Shown in pieces: positions 1-8,130 of a stretch of DNA of 64,000 nucleotides. This DNA comes from Chitinophagaceae bacterium (lineage in GTDB: Bacteria; Bacteroidota; Bacteroidia; Chitinophagales; Chitinophagaceae). Location of the stretch: positions 248,001-312,000 of the forward strand of contig CANGIY010000001.1 in NCBI GenBank assembly GCA_947454235.1. The letters run 5' to 3'. The position numbers were made by a program, and so were the translations under genes. Within the stretch, counting starts at the first letter, position 1, and each line of letters begins with the position of its first letter. The notes under the pieces were generated by a model. It did no database searches. It saw nothing but the letters and a program-made list of their open reading frames with translations, and had not been told where the DNA came from.

Positions 1-63
1 GGTGGTTACCTTCATGGCGCACCGCTCCTGGTGTATTTCGAATTGTTTGAATTGAAAGACTGA
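1..63 (+). CDS. C-terminal end of an unidentified protein (partial)
   Basis: An open frame runs from base 1 to a TGA at 61-63 and encodes the last 20 residues of a protein that begins outside the window. The peptide ends in an alternating hydrophobic stretch (LLVYFELFELKD) that could be a final beta strand. It is too short to assign to a family. It converges on tsaD with only eight bases between the two stop codons, which is consistent with a real gene end but does not prove it. Confidence 0.4.
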   Translation, partial: GGYLHGAPLLVYFELFELKD

Positions 64-71
64 GTTGCCCA

Positions 72-1079
72 TTACCACGAAGCTCTGGCAGAAGCGGTTA
101 CAGTGAGATCGGTAAATGACCCTTTCATATACTTGTGATAGCCTGTAATACCAATCATTGCAGCGTTATCTGTGCAATATTCAAAAGGAGGTATGTAGGT
201 TGTCCAGTTTAGTTTTTTACCTGTTTCTGTGAGAGCTTTCCTTAATCCTGAATTGGCAGATACCCCGCCGGCAATACCCACGTGTCTGATTCTGTAGTGC
301 TTTGCCGCCTTTACAAGTTTAGCCATCAGCATATTCACAATAGTGTGTTGTGCCGATGCGCATAGGTCATCACGGTTTTCTTCAATGAAGTTGGGATTGA
401 GTTTGGTTTGGTTTTGAAGGAAATAGAGGAATGCCGTTTTTACACCGCTGAAGCTGAAACTAAAATCCTTCATTTCTGCCATCGGGAACTTAAACTTCAA
501 TGGGTCGCCAGTTGCTGCATATTTGTCAACCAGTGGCCCACCGGGGTATGGAAGTCCCATCATTTTCGCGAATTTATCGAAAGCCTCACCGGCAGCATCA
601 TCAATGGTTTCGCCTACAACTTCCATGTCCAGATAGTCGCGGCAGAGGACAATTTGGGTATGCCCACCAGATACAGTAAGGCATAAAAAAGGAAACGGAG
701 GATTTTCGGTAATGAAGTGTGCCAGTACGTGCGCCTGCATGTGGTGCACGCTTATCAGAGGTAAATTGTTTGCTTGTGCAAACGATTTGGCGAAGCACGA
801 ACCTACCAGTAAAGAGCCTATTAGCCCCGGTGCCTGAGTAAAAGCAACAGCAGAAATTTCATCCTTGGATACACCCGCATCCTGAAATGCCACGTCAACT
901 ACAGGTATTATGTTCTGCATGTGCACGCGCGATGCAAGTTCAGGAACAACACCACCATAGCGTTCATGTACCTTTTGGGTTGCAATAAGGTTGCTGAGTA
1001 CCTTTCCGTCTCTAATTATTGCCGCACTTGTTTCATCGCATGACGATTCAATTGCAAGAATGGTAACCGGACTGTTCAT
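72..1079 (-). CDS. tsaD: tRNA N6-adenosine threonylcarbamoyltransferase TsaD
   Basis: This enzyme transfers the threonylcarbamoyl group from threonylcarbamoyl-AMP to A37 of ANN-decoding tRNAs in the cytoplasm, working with TsaB and TsaE. The 335-residue length is normal for the family. The N-terminus shows the ASKHA nucleotide-binding signature (AIESSCDETSAA). A metal-binding HHMQAH motif lies near residues 112-117, and the C-terminal part holds GIAGGVSANSGLR and a late DNAAMIG motif. The ATG at 1079 starts directly at the conserved N-terminal strand, so this start is well supported. The gene is single, transcribed away from rnpB, and its partners are not in the window. An imperfect -7-like TAATTTG lies about nine bases upstream of the start. 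Confidence 0.97.
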   Translation of the reverse strand: MNSPVTILAIESSCDETSAAIIRDGKVLSNLIATQKVHERYGGVVPELASRVHMQNIIPVVDVAFQDAGVSKDEISAVAFTQAPGLIGSLLVGSCFAKSFAQANNLPLISVHHMQAHVLAHFITENPPFPFLCLTVSGGHTQIVLCRDYLDMEVVGETIDDAAGEAFDKFAKMMGLPYPGGPLVDKYAATGDPLKFKFPMAEMKDFSFSFSGVKTAFLYFLQNQTKLNPNFIEENRDDLCASAQHTIVNMLMAKLVKAAKHYRIRHVGIAGGVSANSGLRKALTETGKKLNWTTYIPPFEYCTDNAAMIGITGYHKYMKGSFTDLTVTASARASW

Positions 1080-1163
1080 TTGGCTTGCAAATTACTGCAA
1101 AATACCGTCAATAAGTAGGGCAAGATTCCCTCAAGTTAGGGAACAAATTTTTGCATTACGTTG

Positions 1164-1195
1164 TTTGTTTTTAACAAAAAGTTACATTACCTTTG
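1164..1195 (+). promoter_or_regulatory. Promoter of rnpB (TTTG / TACCTTTG)
   Basis: A TTTG at 1164-1167 and a perfect Bacteroidota -7 box TACCTTTG at 1188-1195 are separated by 20 bases. The first base of the P1 helix of RNase P RNA lies at about 1202, so transcription starts roughly 5-7 bases after the box. This makes it a useful internal ruler for the other promoters in the window. Confidence 0.75.
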
Positions 1196-1201
1196 TATGT
1201 A

Positions 1202-1560
1202 ACATTGAAAAGGGCTGTCGCTGCATGAAAATGCAGAGGAAAGTCCGGACAGAGTAGAGCAACGCACTACCTAACGGGTAGGCAATTTCTTTTTTTAAGG
1301 GGTTGACAGAGAGTGCCACAGAAAATAACCGCCTCGCTTGCGGGGTAAGGGTGAAAACGTAGGGTAAGAGCCTACGCATCTTATTGGTGACAAATAGATG
1401 GGGTAAACCTTGTGTTCTGAAATGCCAAGTATACAGGTGCTTGAGGGTAGCTCGCCCGAGCCTGAGGGTTGGCAGATTGAGGTATGACGTGAGTTGTATC
1501 CCAGATAAATGACAGTCGTTCCCGAAAGGGAAAACAGAATCCGGCTTACATTTTCAGTGT
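1202..1560 (+). ncRNA. rnpB: RNase P RNA, bacterial type A
   Basis: This is the catalytic RNA of ribonuclease P, which removes the 5' leader of precursor tRNAs. The universally conserved 5' block GAGGAAAGTCCGGAC (about 1235-1249) and the 3' block ACAGAATCCGGCTTACA (about 1534-1550) are both present and form the P4 core. The ends are set by a 10-bp P1 helix in which ACATTGAAAA (1202-1211) pairs with TTTTCAGTGT (1551-1560), including one G-U pair. A T-rich run follows directly and probably ends transcription. The protein subunit rnpA is not in the window. Small open frames across this region are artefacts. Confidence 0.96.
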
Positions 1561-1665
1561 TTTTATTATAATACTAACTAAAGAAATTGAGATTTAAACC
1601 CGATGAAATCAGGGATAGGATTGTGATTTAATTGTTAATAGTATTGTTTTCTCGGAAACAATGTT

Positions 1666-1673
1666 TAAATTTG
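1666..1673 (+). promoter_or_regulatory. -7 box TAAATTTG
   Basis: This is a perfect match to the Bacteroidota -7 consensus TAnnTTTG, with TTG at 1644-1646 as a possible -33 element. Transcription would start at about 1678-1680, just upstream of the ATG at 1698. This argues against the more upstream starts in the same frame. Confidence 0.6.
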
Positions 1674-1697
1674 TGTGCCATGTTGAAAAGAATAATT

Positions 1698-1946
1698 ATG
1701 ACTCAGAGAAAAGATAAGTTGAGCTTTGTGAAAATGATGTTTGTTTTGTTGTGTGTGGCTTTGCCATCTCTGACTTTTGCTCAAGCTGGTTTCGAAACCA
1801 GTATCGGTGGTGCAGGTCCTGATACCGGCATCGTCGATGCTCCTATTGATGGTGGAACAGTATTCCTTATTGCTGCCGGCGTAATTTTCGGTATCTATAG
1901 GTTGTACAAGTTCGCCGTTGCGAAAGGTGCTCCATCGTTGAATTAA
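1698..1946 (+). CDS. Small secreted membrane protein with a C-terminal PIDGG-helix sorting-like tail
   Basis: The protein has 82 residues. After a basic start (MTQRKDK) comes a signal peptide ending in LPSLTFA, probably cleaved before Q. A short Gly/Ala/Asp-rich segment leads to APIDGG, a single hydrophobic helix (about residues 54-70) and a basic end (YRLYKFAVAKG). This arrangement of a PID(G) motif, a helix and a basic tail resembles the PID-CTERM sorting signals described in Bacteroidota. Here almost nothing precedes the tail, so the mature protein is tiny. The ATG at 1698 is preferred because the -7 box at 1666-1673 leaves little room for the start at 1632. An ATG at 1680 remains possible. 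The gene stands alone and is followed by a terminator. Its function is unknown. Confidence 0.7.
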   Translation: MTQRKDKLSFVKMMFVLLCVALPSLTFAQAGFETSIGGAGPDTGIVDAPIDGGTVFLIAAGVIFGIYRLYKFAVAKGAPSLN

Positions 1947-1981
1947 GCTAGCGGTACTTACGTACCTTAGAATATAATTTT

Positions 1982-2020
1982 AAGCCAAACATAAACACTC
2001 ATGTTTTTGTTTGGCTTTAC
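1982..2020 (+). terminator. Intrinsic terminator after the small membrane protein
   Basis: AAGCCAAACA (1982-1991) pairs perfectly with TGTTTGGCTT (2008-2017). The loop and the bases after the stem are T-rich, although the T-tract itself is short. Confidence 0.65.
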
Positions 2021-2154
2021 TTATTTGTTGATTTTTGTAGCTTATTTAGCCTAGTCCGCCCATGTTCTGGATCAAGCGCAAAGTCGCGTTCACGACTTCA
2101 AAATCATTTATTTTCTATTAGCGGATTCAAATTTTTCTTTTACCATCAATTAAC

Positions 2155-2162
2155 TATTTTTG
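2155..2162 (+). promoter_or_regulatory. -7 box TATTTTTG upstream of the E2 gene
   Basis: A perfect TAnnTTTG box places the transcription start near 2168, leaving a leader of about 30 bases before the ATG at 2199. Confidence 0.6.
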
Positions 2163-2198
2163 CGCTGTTTTTCATAAAAAGCTTCGGCAATTAATATT

Positions 2199-3512
2199 AT
2201 GGCAATAGTTGATTTGGTAATGCCCAAGATGGGCGAGAGTATCATGGAAGCAACTGTGCTGAAATGGCACAAAAAAGTAGGTGAGTCAATTAAAATGGAC
2301 GAAACCTTACTAGACATCGCTACAGATAAGGTTGATAGTGAAGTTCCATCGACAGCGGCAGGTACCATCACCGAAATTCTTTACAAAGAGAATGATGTAG
2401 TACCCGTAGGTGCCGTGATTGCCCGTATTGATAGTGCCGGTGGTGCAGTTGCAGCAAAGCCTGCCGCCGCCGCCGCCGCACCTGTTGAAGCACCTAAAGT
2501 GGTAGCAAGTGCAGTGGCACAACCTGTAGCTGCCCCTGTTGGTACAACCGGTGGAAACCGCTTTTACTCCCCATTAGTACTCAATATCGCAGGAAAAGAA
2601 GGAATCAGCATGGCTGAACTCGAACAAGTTCCTGGTACGGGTAATGAGGGTAGAGTTACAAAAAAAGACATTCTTAATTATGTAGCGAACAGAGGGGCCG
2701 CAAGTGCTCCTATTGCAGTTGCGCCAACTGCTGCCCCTGTTCAGGCTGATGTTGACCCTGTTGCAGCTCCGGCTCCACAACCTGCTCCTGCTGCGATTTC
2801 AGGTAATGTTGAAATCATTGAAATGGACAGAATGCGTAAGCTGATTGCCGACCACATGGTTCGCAGCAAGGCAACTTCACCGCACGTTACAAGTTTCACT
2901 GAGGCTGATGTTACGCATATTGTAAAATGGAGAGAAAAAGTAAAAGGACCTTTTGAGAAAAAGTACGGTGAGAAAATTACATTCACTCCTATTTTCTTCG
3001 AAGCAATCGTTGCTTGTATCAGGAAATATCCTTTGATTAACGTTAGTGTTGACGGCGACAAAATTATTGTAAAGAAAGACGTGAACATAGGTATGGCAAC
3101 AGCTTTACCAAGTGGTAATTTGATTGTACCTGTAATTAAAAATGCAGACACTAAGAACTTACTTGGTCTTACCAAAGATGTAAATGCGTTGGCGAATGCT
3201 GCACGTAACAACAAGCTTAAAGCTGATGACACGCAAGGTGGCACATTTACAGTAACCAACGTTGGTACTTTTGGTAGCCTAATGGGTACACCAATTATCA
3301 ATCAGCCTCAGGTAGCAATTTTGGCTCTTGGTGCAATTAAGAAAAGGCCAATGGTGCTTGAGACAAAAGATGGCGATGTAATCGCAATCAGGCACATGAT
3401 GTACTTGTCTTTAAGCTACGATCATCGTGTTGTTGATGGTTCGTTGGGTGCAAGTTTCCTTACGGCAATCGCAAATGCTTTAGAAGCATTCGACCCGCAC
3501 AGAGAATACTAA
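2199..3512 (+). CDS. Dihydrolipoamide acyltransferase (E2) of a 2-oxoacid dehydrogenase complex
   Basis: E2 forms the core of a 2-oxoacid dehydrogenase complex and passes the acyl group from lipoyl-lysine to CoA. The 437 residues show the full domain order. A lipoyl domain covers residues 1-78, with the lipoylated Lys44 in ATDKVDSEV. Two Ala/Pro-rich linkers flank a peripheral-subunit-binding domain (about 121-165, ending GNEGRVTKKDILNYV). The catalytic domain covers about 210-437, with the active-site motif SYDHRVVDG (His409, Asp413). Sequence alone does not settle whether the substrate is pyruvate, 2-oxoglutarate or branched-chain oxoacids; the single lipoyl domain fits the last two better. 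No E1 or E3 gene is adjacent, so the complex must be assembled from distant loci. Confidence 0.93.
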   Translation: MAIVDLVMPKMGESIMEATVLKWHKKVGESIKMDETLLDIATDKVDSEVPSTAAGTITEILYKENDVVPVGAVIARIDSAGGAVAAKPAAAAAAPVEAPKVVASAVAQPVAAPVGTTGGNRFYSPLVLNIAGKEGISMAELEQVPGTGNEGRVTKKDILNYVANRGAASAPIAVAPTAAPVQADVDPVAAPAPQPAPAAISGNVEIIEMDRMRKLIADHMVRSKATSPHVTSFTEADVTHIVKWREKVKGPFEKKYGEKITFTPIFFEAIVACIRKYPLINVSVDGDKIIVKKDVNIGMATALPSGNLIVPVIKNADTKNLLGLTKDVNALANAARNNKLKADDTQGGTFTVTNVGTFGSLMGTPIINQPQVAILALGAIKKRPMVLETKDGDVIAIRHMMYLSLSYDHRVVDGSLGASFLTAIANALEAFDPHREY

Positions 3513-3569
3513 TATCCAGTGTGCCATAAATAATACAATCAAGTATTCTTTTTTTCAAGGTAGAAACAT

Positions 3570-3577
3570 TAAATTTG
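3570..3577 (+). promoter_or_regulatory. -7 box TAAATTTG upstream of the EGF-domain lipoprotein
   Basis: A perfect TAnnTTTG box lies 40 bases before the ATG at 3618. A second weaker candidate with one extra spacer base sits near 3595-3604. Confidence 0.55.
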
Positions 3578-3617
3578 ACCGGAATTCAATACCTTAGACT
3601 TTTGTAAAACCGATATT

Positions 3618-4127
3618 ATGAAATCGTTCAATAAAATATTGATTACTTCTCTGTTAACCCTTTCAGCTTTTGGTTCGGTTACTTATATGGCATGTAAAAA
3701 AGACCGCTGTAATAATGTAGCTTGTTTAAATGGTGGCTCGTGCGATAATGGAAATTGTGTGTGCACCCCAGGTTTTGAAGGCAACAGGTGTGAAACTTTA
3801 AGTCGTACGAAATTCATTACAAATTTCAACGGTGGTGATAGCTGTTCATACCCTACAGATTCTTTAGGATTACACAATTATGGCGTGAAATTCCTAACTA
3901 TCGCTAACAACCCTACTACAATGACAATGAGGAATTTCTTAGGCAACCCTGACGATAGCGCTACATGCTACCTTCAGTCGCCTGATTCTTTCATCTTCAA
4001 CGGCGCCAATAACTCTGTTACTTACAGAGGTTATGGTAAAATCAGTAACGATTCGTTGTACATGAAATACCATGTACAATATGATACAATTCCGTTCGAT
4101 TGTCATTATTTAGGCTTGAGATACTAA
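3618..4127 (+). CDS. EGF-like domain lipoprotein of unknown function
   Basis: The protein has 169 residues. A lipoprotein signal peptide ends in VTYMAC, with Cys26 as the likely lipidated residue. Immediately after it lies a compact EGF-like module with six cysteines at about 31, 36, 42, 47, 49 and 58 (spacing 4-5-4-1-8), including NGGSC and PGFEGNRC, which is typical of EGF folds in extracellular eukaryotic proteins. The remaining 110 residues have few cysteines, look beta-rich and match no family I recognise. The protein is probably anchored in the outer membrane. The gene is monocistronic, with its own promoter and terminator. Confidence 0.75.
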   Translation: MKSFNKILITSLLTLSAFGSVTYMACKKDRCNNVACLNGGSCDNGNCVCTPGFEGNRCETLSRTKFITNFNGGDSCSYPTDSLGLHNYGVKFLTIANNPTTMTMRNFLGNPDDSATCYLQSPDSFIFNGANNSVTYRGYGKISNDSLYMKYHVQYDTIPFDCHYLGLRY

Positions 4128-4153
4128 AAGATTAATGGACTTCAAATATTTAA

Positions 4154-4182
4154 GGGTGCTGGCTTAGTCGGCACCCTTTTTT
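4154..4182 (+). terminator. Intrinsic terminator after the EGF-domain lipoprotein
   Basis: GGGTGC (4154-4159) pairs with GCACCC (4171-4176) and is followed by six T residues. Confidence 0.8.
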
Positions 4183-4243
4183 GTGTGTAAAGGTGCGATA
4201 TGCTAGTTCGCGCTGCCCAGTTCATCGTTCTCGGGCAAGCGCA

Positions 4244-4275
4244 TAAAAAAGCCCAAATTCCAATGGAATTCGGGC
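4244..4275 (-). terminator. Intrinsic terminator of the secreted metzincin gene
   Basis: An 11-bp stem (GCCCAAATTCC at 4251-4261 with GGAATTCGGGC at 4265-4275, one mismatch) is followed on the minus strand by a T-tract (A residues at 4245-4250 on the plus strand). It lies just past the stop codon at 4298. Confidence 0.8.
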
Positions 4276-4297
4276 TTTTCGATATTGAATATTAAAC

Positions 4298-6625
4298 TTA
4301 GTTGATCAATACACTTTTTACGATTTGTTGACCAGACTGTGCGTCTGTTATTCTTACATAGTAAACACCTGTAGCCCAGTTATTCACAGGTACATTTACA
4401 GTGCCTTCTACGTTGTTCTGCCAAATAGTTTGACCAACAGAGTTATAAATCACGCAATTCAGAGAAGAACCATTTTTAGCTTCAATTGAAAGGTGCTCAT
4501 GTGCAGGCACAGGATAAATTGAAACATTATCAGCAAGTTTGTCATTCAATTCGCTTACACCAGTTACAGGCAATGCTGTATTGTGCGTCAATGTGAAGTT
4601 TTGAGAATTTACATTGAAGAATACATTGTTTGCTCCTTTTACTTTAATACGCGTTCTTGAAATAGTCGCAGCCGGGTTTGGCATAGTTACAGTTGCGCTA
4701 CCAGTATTAGGGAAAGTGCCGAGTAATGTGCCCCATGAAGTACCGCCATTAGTCGACAAGTAAATTTGAACGTTTGCAGCACTAACAGGCGCAGCATTGG
4801 TTCCCACTACATTCCAAGTAATAGTTTGTGTTGAGCCACCTGTATAAGAGATGCCCGTTGTACCCTGACTTGTTACTTTAAAACCGGCTTTAGTAGAAGT
4901 TTGAACTGCTGTAAGAGTAACAACATCATCAGGAATCAGGATACAACCATGACCCGCAAAAATGTCTCTGAATGTACATTTGAAAGTAAGAGTACGAGCG
5001 GTATCAGGCGCTTTTTCACCTTGTGCACCTTCAGTACCGGCATTGCTTAAATTGCCGGCAAGCACCATTGACATTTGAGGGAAAACGCGTGTAGGAGATT
5101 TAGAAGGAGTAAAGCTTCTGAAAATAGGACCACGCAAGAAAGTTTGAACGATTCTTTTACCGAAGTCGCCGAGGTCGTTTTGTGCCCAGCAATAAGTAAT
5201 TGAAGTATCAGCAACTGAGTCAACAGCAGTAGGTGCTGTTAATTCAAATGGGGTTTTGTAAGGGATAGTGTAGCTTGTAGTAAAGCTTGCAACGTTTACC
5301 AGTTTGTTATTTGTAGCTGATGTAACTGCACAAGTTGTTTCTGTACGCACCAACTGATTTGTAATTTGGCTTACGCTTGATAAGCTGAAATATGCATCGG
5401 AATGCAATTGAACGTCATCGGGGTCGCAAATACCGGCATAATCCATGATTGTTGAACCACTGCCCGGTTCGTAAGCATAAGTGTTAACTGCATTAGAACC
5501 GCAGCTACCGTCCATATTGTTGTTGAACGTATGCTCGCTACCAAATTCGTGGCCCATTTCGTGAGCTACGTAGTCGATGTCATAACCATCGCCTGTTGGA
5601 GTAGGGCTACCTGTACAGCTCGATGCTTTATTGCCTGATGAGCAAACTACACCCAATAACGAAACACCACCACCACCGGTAGTAAATACGTGACCTAAGT
5701 CGTAGTTGGCAGAACCAATTCTGCGGTCACACTGTGTTTGGTTAGCTGATAGACAAGCACTACCATTGTTATTGATAGACCTGAATGGGTCAGTGCCGTT
5801 TACACTACCTGTTGCGGTAGGCCAAATCAAAGTGTCTTCATTTGAACAGAAGTTCATGTGCACTGAAAACTCTCTTTCATAAACTCCATTGATTCTATTC
5901 ATTGAAGTGGTCATGGCACTAAGGCATTGAGCAATTGTAGGAGAGCCTAAACCAGTCGCAGCCTGACAGTAGTAGCTGTTAGCAGAAAGTGCAAGACGGT
6001 AGGTGCGAAGTGTCCAACCGTTTGCAGTGCGGGCAGCTGTTGTTTTATTTGATTTCAATTGAATGTAATCAACCGGCTGGTCAATTATTTTCGTGTCTTC
6101 AACATGCCTTTCGCACTTCATTGTTTGACCCGGCAATCGCACTTCATCTTTTCGATATTGAGCAAAATAAAGACCATCATTCAACTTGTCATATGGGTTG
6201 ATAAAAGATGTATTCGTGCCATCAAAAATCATTGCATGGAACCCGAATAATGTAAAGTCGAGTTTCGCAGTAACGCTCTTGTCGTCAACAGCAACAGCTG
6301 TGAAGGTTTTAATGTCAGGGTATTTTTTCGCTAAACCATCCTCCATCATCGGTGCTTCCCATACTCTGAACTCGCGTAAAGTACCATCAGGTAATGGTAG
6401 GCTGATGGTTGAGCTCTGTGACGGGTCGGTTGATAGGAGGAACAATTGATTTTTTAATTCCGCTTCATTTACCGAAAATACATTGAAGTTATTCGGTTTG
6501 AATGGCATTAACGCTGTCGAAGGCGCAGCATTTTGATCAACTTTTTTCCAGTTTGTCGCTACCGCCATTGCATTTTGTGCAAGAATGCATGGTAGTAACG
6601 CAATAGATAGAATTAATTTTTTCAT
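4298..6625 (-). CDS. Secreted reprolysin-like (metzincin) metalloprotease with type IX sorting domain
   Basis: The preprotein has 775 residues and a signal peptide (MKKLILSIALLPCILA, probably cut before Q). A pro-region covers roughly 20-190. The zinc-protease domain carries HEMGHEFGSEH at 355-365, a full HExxHxxGxxH metzincin site, with a Met-turn a little further on (STIMDYAG). Beta-sandwich regions follow, and the last 75 residues or so form a type A C-terminal sorting domain (SIYPVPAHEHLSIEA to VKSVLIN), which directs export by the type IX system. The product should be released or attached at the cell surface and degrade extracellular protein. The start at 6625 is chosen over 6679 because the -7 box at 6677-6684 overlaps the latter. 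Confidence 0.9.
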   Translation of the reverse strand: MKKLILSIALLPCILAQNAMAVATNWKKVDQNAAPSTALMPFKPNNFNVFSVNEAELKNQLFLLSTDPSQSSTISLPLPDGTLREFRVWEAPMMEDGLAKKYPDIKTFTAVAVDDKSVTAKLDFTLFGFHAMIFDGTNTSFINPYDKLNDGLYFAQYRKDEVRLPGQTMKCERHVEDTKIIDQPVDYIQLKSNKTTAARTANGWTLRTYRLALSANSYYCQAATGLGSPTIAQCLSAMTTSMNRINGVYEREFSVHMNFCSNEDTLIWPTATGSVNGTDPFRSINNNGSACLSANQTQCDRRIGSANYDLGHVFTTGGGGVSLLGVVCSSGNKASSCTGSPTPTGDGYDIDYVAHEMGHEFGSEHTFNNNMDGSCGSNAVNTYAYEPGSGSTIMDYAGICDPDDVQLHSDAYFSLSSVSQITNQLVRTETTCAVTSATNNKLVNVASFTTSYTIPYKTPFELTAPTAVDSVADTSITYCWAQNDLGDFGKRIVQTFLRGPIFRSFTPSKSPTRVFPQMSMVLAGNLSNAGTEGAQGEKAPDTARTLTFKCTFRDIFAGHGCILIPDDVVTLTAVQTSTKAGFKVTSQGTTGISYTGGSTQTITWNVVGTNAAPVSAANVQIYLSTNGGTSWGTLLGTFPNTGSATVTMPNPAATISRTRIKVKGANNVFFNVNSQNFTLTHNTALPVTGVSELNDKLADNVSIYPVPAHEHLSIEAKNGSSLNCVIYNSVGQTIWQNNVEGTVNVPVNNWATGVYYVRITDAQSGQQIVKSVLIN

Positions 6626-6676
6626 ACTATAGTTAGAGGTTAAAAATATCAGCTCTGGGTTAAATTTAATAAGGCG

Positions 6677-6684
6677 CAAAACTA
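6677..6684 (-). promoter_or_regulatory. -7 box TAGTTTTG of the secreted protease gene
   Basis: The minus strand reads TAGTTTTG, a perfect TAnnTTTG box. It predicts transcription from about 6670 and rules out the in-frame start at 6679. Confidence 0.6.
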
Positions 6685-6923
6685 GTCATTTCCAGTACAT
6701 AACACTCCCAAGTAATAAAAATATCTGTTGATACATCTATCTGGTGCCGACTTTTTACTTTCAAATGAATTTATCCATCAACGTGATTTTTCACAGTAGT
6801 ATGGTGGCTATCTTATTGACGTGTAAAATGAACGAAATGTTAGTGCGTTTAATGTCAAAAACTGGCAGCACCTTAGATGCCTGAAGTTACCCCAAGTTTA
6901 TTCTGTTACACAAAAAAAGTTAT

Positions 6924-8120
6924 CTAATGTGCTGAAATTGCGTTAAGTGCACACCATGTCATCATACCAACTCCTACCTTCATAGCATGCTCATCAATTT
7001 CGAAATGAGCATTATGAACAGGGGCTAGAAACTCTTTATTATCTCTGTTTGTGCCAATTCTGAAAAAGCAACCTGGTACCACATGGGTGTAGAAACTAAA
7101 GTCCTCACCAGCCATGCGCATATCAAGAGTTTTTACATTTTCGGCACCCATAAATTCTTTAGCCCAATTTTCTGCTCTGGCTGTTAGTTCCGGGTGATTG
7201 AACAATGAAGGATATCCGGCAGGTATTTCAACTATAGCTTTTGCACCAAGGGATTCACAGGTGTGTATGGTGTAGTCTTTAATCCATTGGTGGGCTTTGT
7301 AGCGCCATGTTTCATCCATGGTGCGGAAAGTGCCCAGAATGTCCACTTTATCAGGAATAACATTGGTTGCGAAACCACCGTGTATGCTTCCGAAAGTGAG
7401 CACAGAAGGTATCAACGGATTGCCTTTGCGGGAAATAACTTGTTGCAAACCGGTAATCACTTGCGCAGCTATGGCTATTGGGTCAACAGTTTGGTGTGGC
7501 AAAGCCGCATGACCTCCCTTGCCTTCTATGGTAATATAAATTTCATCGGCACTTGCCATGTATTGTCCTGCCCTGAAACCAACTGTTCCGCAAGGAAGGT
7601 GCGGGTATACGTGAAGTGCGAAAATAGCTTCAGGTCTCGGGTTTTCTAAAGCACCATCTCTAATCATCAGGCTCGCACCTCCTGGGTGTTTTTCTTCTCC
7701 GGGCTGAATGATGAGTTTTATGGTTCCTACCCAAGTGTCTTTTAAATCGTTCAGAATTCTCGCTGCACCTAACAGGCAACTTGTATGAACGTCGTGACCA
7801 CATGCGTGCATTACGCCATCGTTTTGGGAGCACCAGGTAGTTTTATTGGCTTCCTGAATGGGTAGCGCATCAAGTTCAGCCCTCAACGCAATGCATTTTT
7901 TGTCGGGGTTTTTACCTTCTATTAAAGCTACTATCCCTGTACCAGCAACACCCGTAACATGGGGTATTCCCCACTCAGTGAGTTTTTCGGAAACAAACTT
8001 AGATGTCTCATATTCCTGAAATGAAAGTTCAGGGTGTGCATGAATGTGGTGTCTGATTTCCTGTACTTCGTTGAAATAAAGTTCAGCTTTACCTTTTATC
8101 TCCTCCTTAGAAAAGTTCAT
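6924..8120 (-). CDS. M20-family amidohydrolase (N-acyl amino acid / hippurate-hydrolase-like)
   Basis: This is a 398-residue cytoplasmic metal-dependent amidase of the M20D group, whose members hydrolyse N-acyl or indole-acetyl amino acids. The family pattern is clear: an N-terminal RRDLHxHPELSFQEYETS-type motif (here RHHIHAHPELSFQEYE), a metal-binding ACGHDVHTSCLLGAA, the catalytic PGEEKHPGGA, a central dimerisation domain with GKGGHAALPH, and a C-terminal MAGEDFSFYTH. The ATG at 8120 is preferred. The frame stays open to 8213, but that extension would overlap the upstream glutaminyl cyclase gene. The gene follows that gene by ten bases, so it is the last of a three-gene operon. Confidence 0.92.
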   Translation of the reverse strand: MNFSKEEIKGKAELYFNEVQEIRHHIHAHPELSFQEYETSKFVSEKLTEWGIPHVTGVAGTGIVALIEGKNPDKKCIALRAELDALPIQEANKTTWCSQNDGVMHACGHDVHTSCLLGAARILNDLKDTWVGTIKLIIQPGEEKHPGGASLMIRDGALENPRPEAIFALHVYPHLPCGTVGFRAGQYMASADEIYITIEGKGGHAALPHQTVDPIAIAAQVITGLQQVISRKGNPLIPSVLTFGSIHGGFATNVIPDKVDILGTFRTMDETWRYKAHQWIKDYTIHTCESLGAKAIVEIPAGYPSLFNHPELTARAENWAKEFMGAENVKTLDMRMAGEDFSFYTHVVPGCFFRIGTNRDNKEFLAPVHNAHFEIDEHAMKVGVGMMTWCALNAISAH

Positions 8121-8130
8121 GATGCTATAT

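Noticed and set aside
1182-1379. Short open frames over the RNase P RNA
   Set aside because: The region is explained by the conserved RNA structure; both frames are chance.
2050-2100. Possible dispersed repeat: CTAGTCCGC ... CAAGCGCA here and CTAGTTCGC ... CAAGCGCA at about 4203-4243
   Set aside because: Only short blocks agree and the spacing differs; there is too little similarity to claim a repeat family from two places.
2741-3301. A 186-codon open frame on the minus strand within the E2 gene
   Set aside because: It lies fully opposite a well-supported coding region, matches no family and has no promoter; it is a shadow of the codon pattern of the E2 gene.
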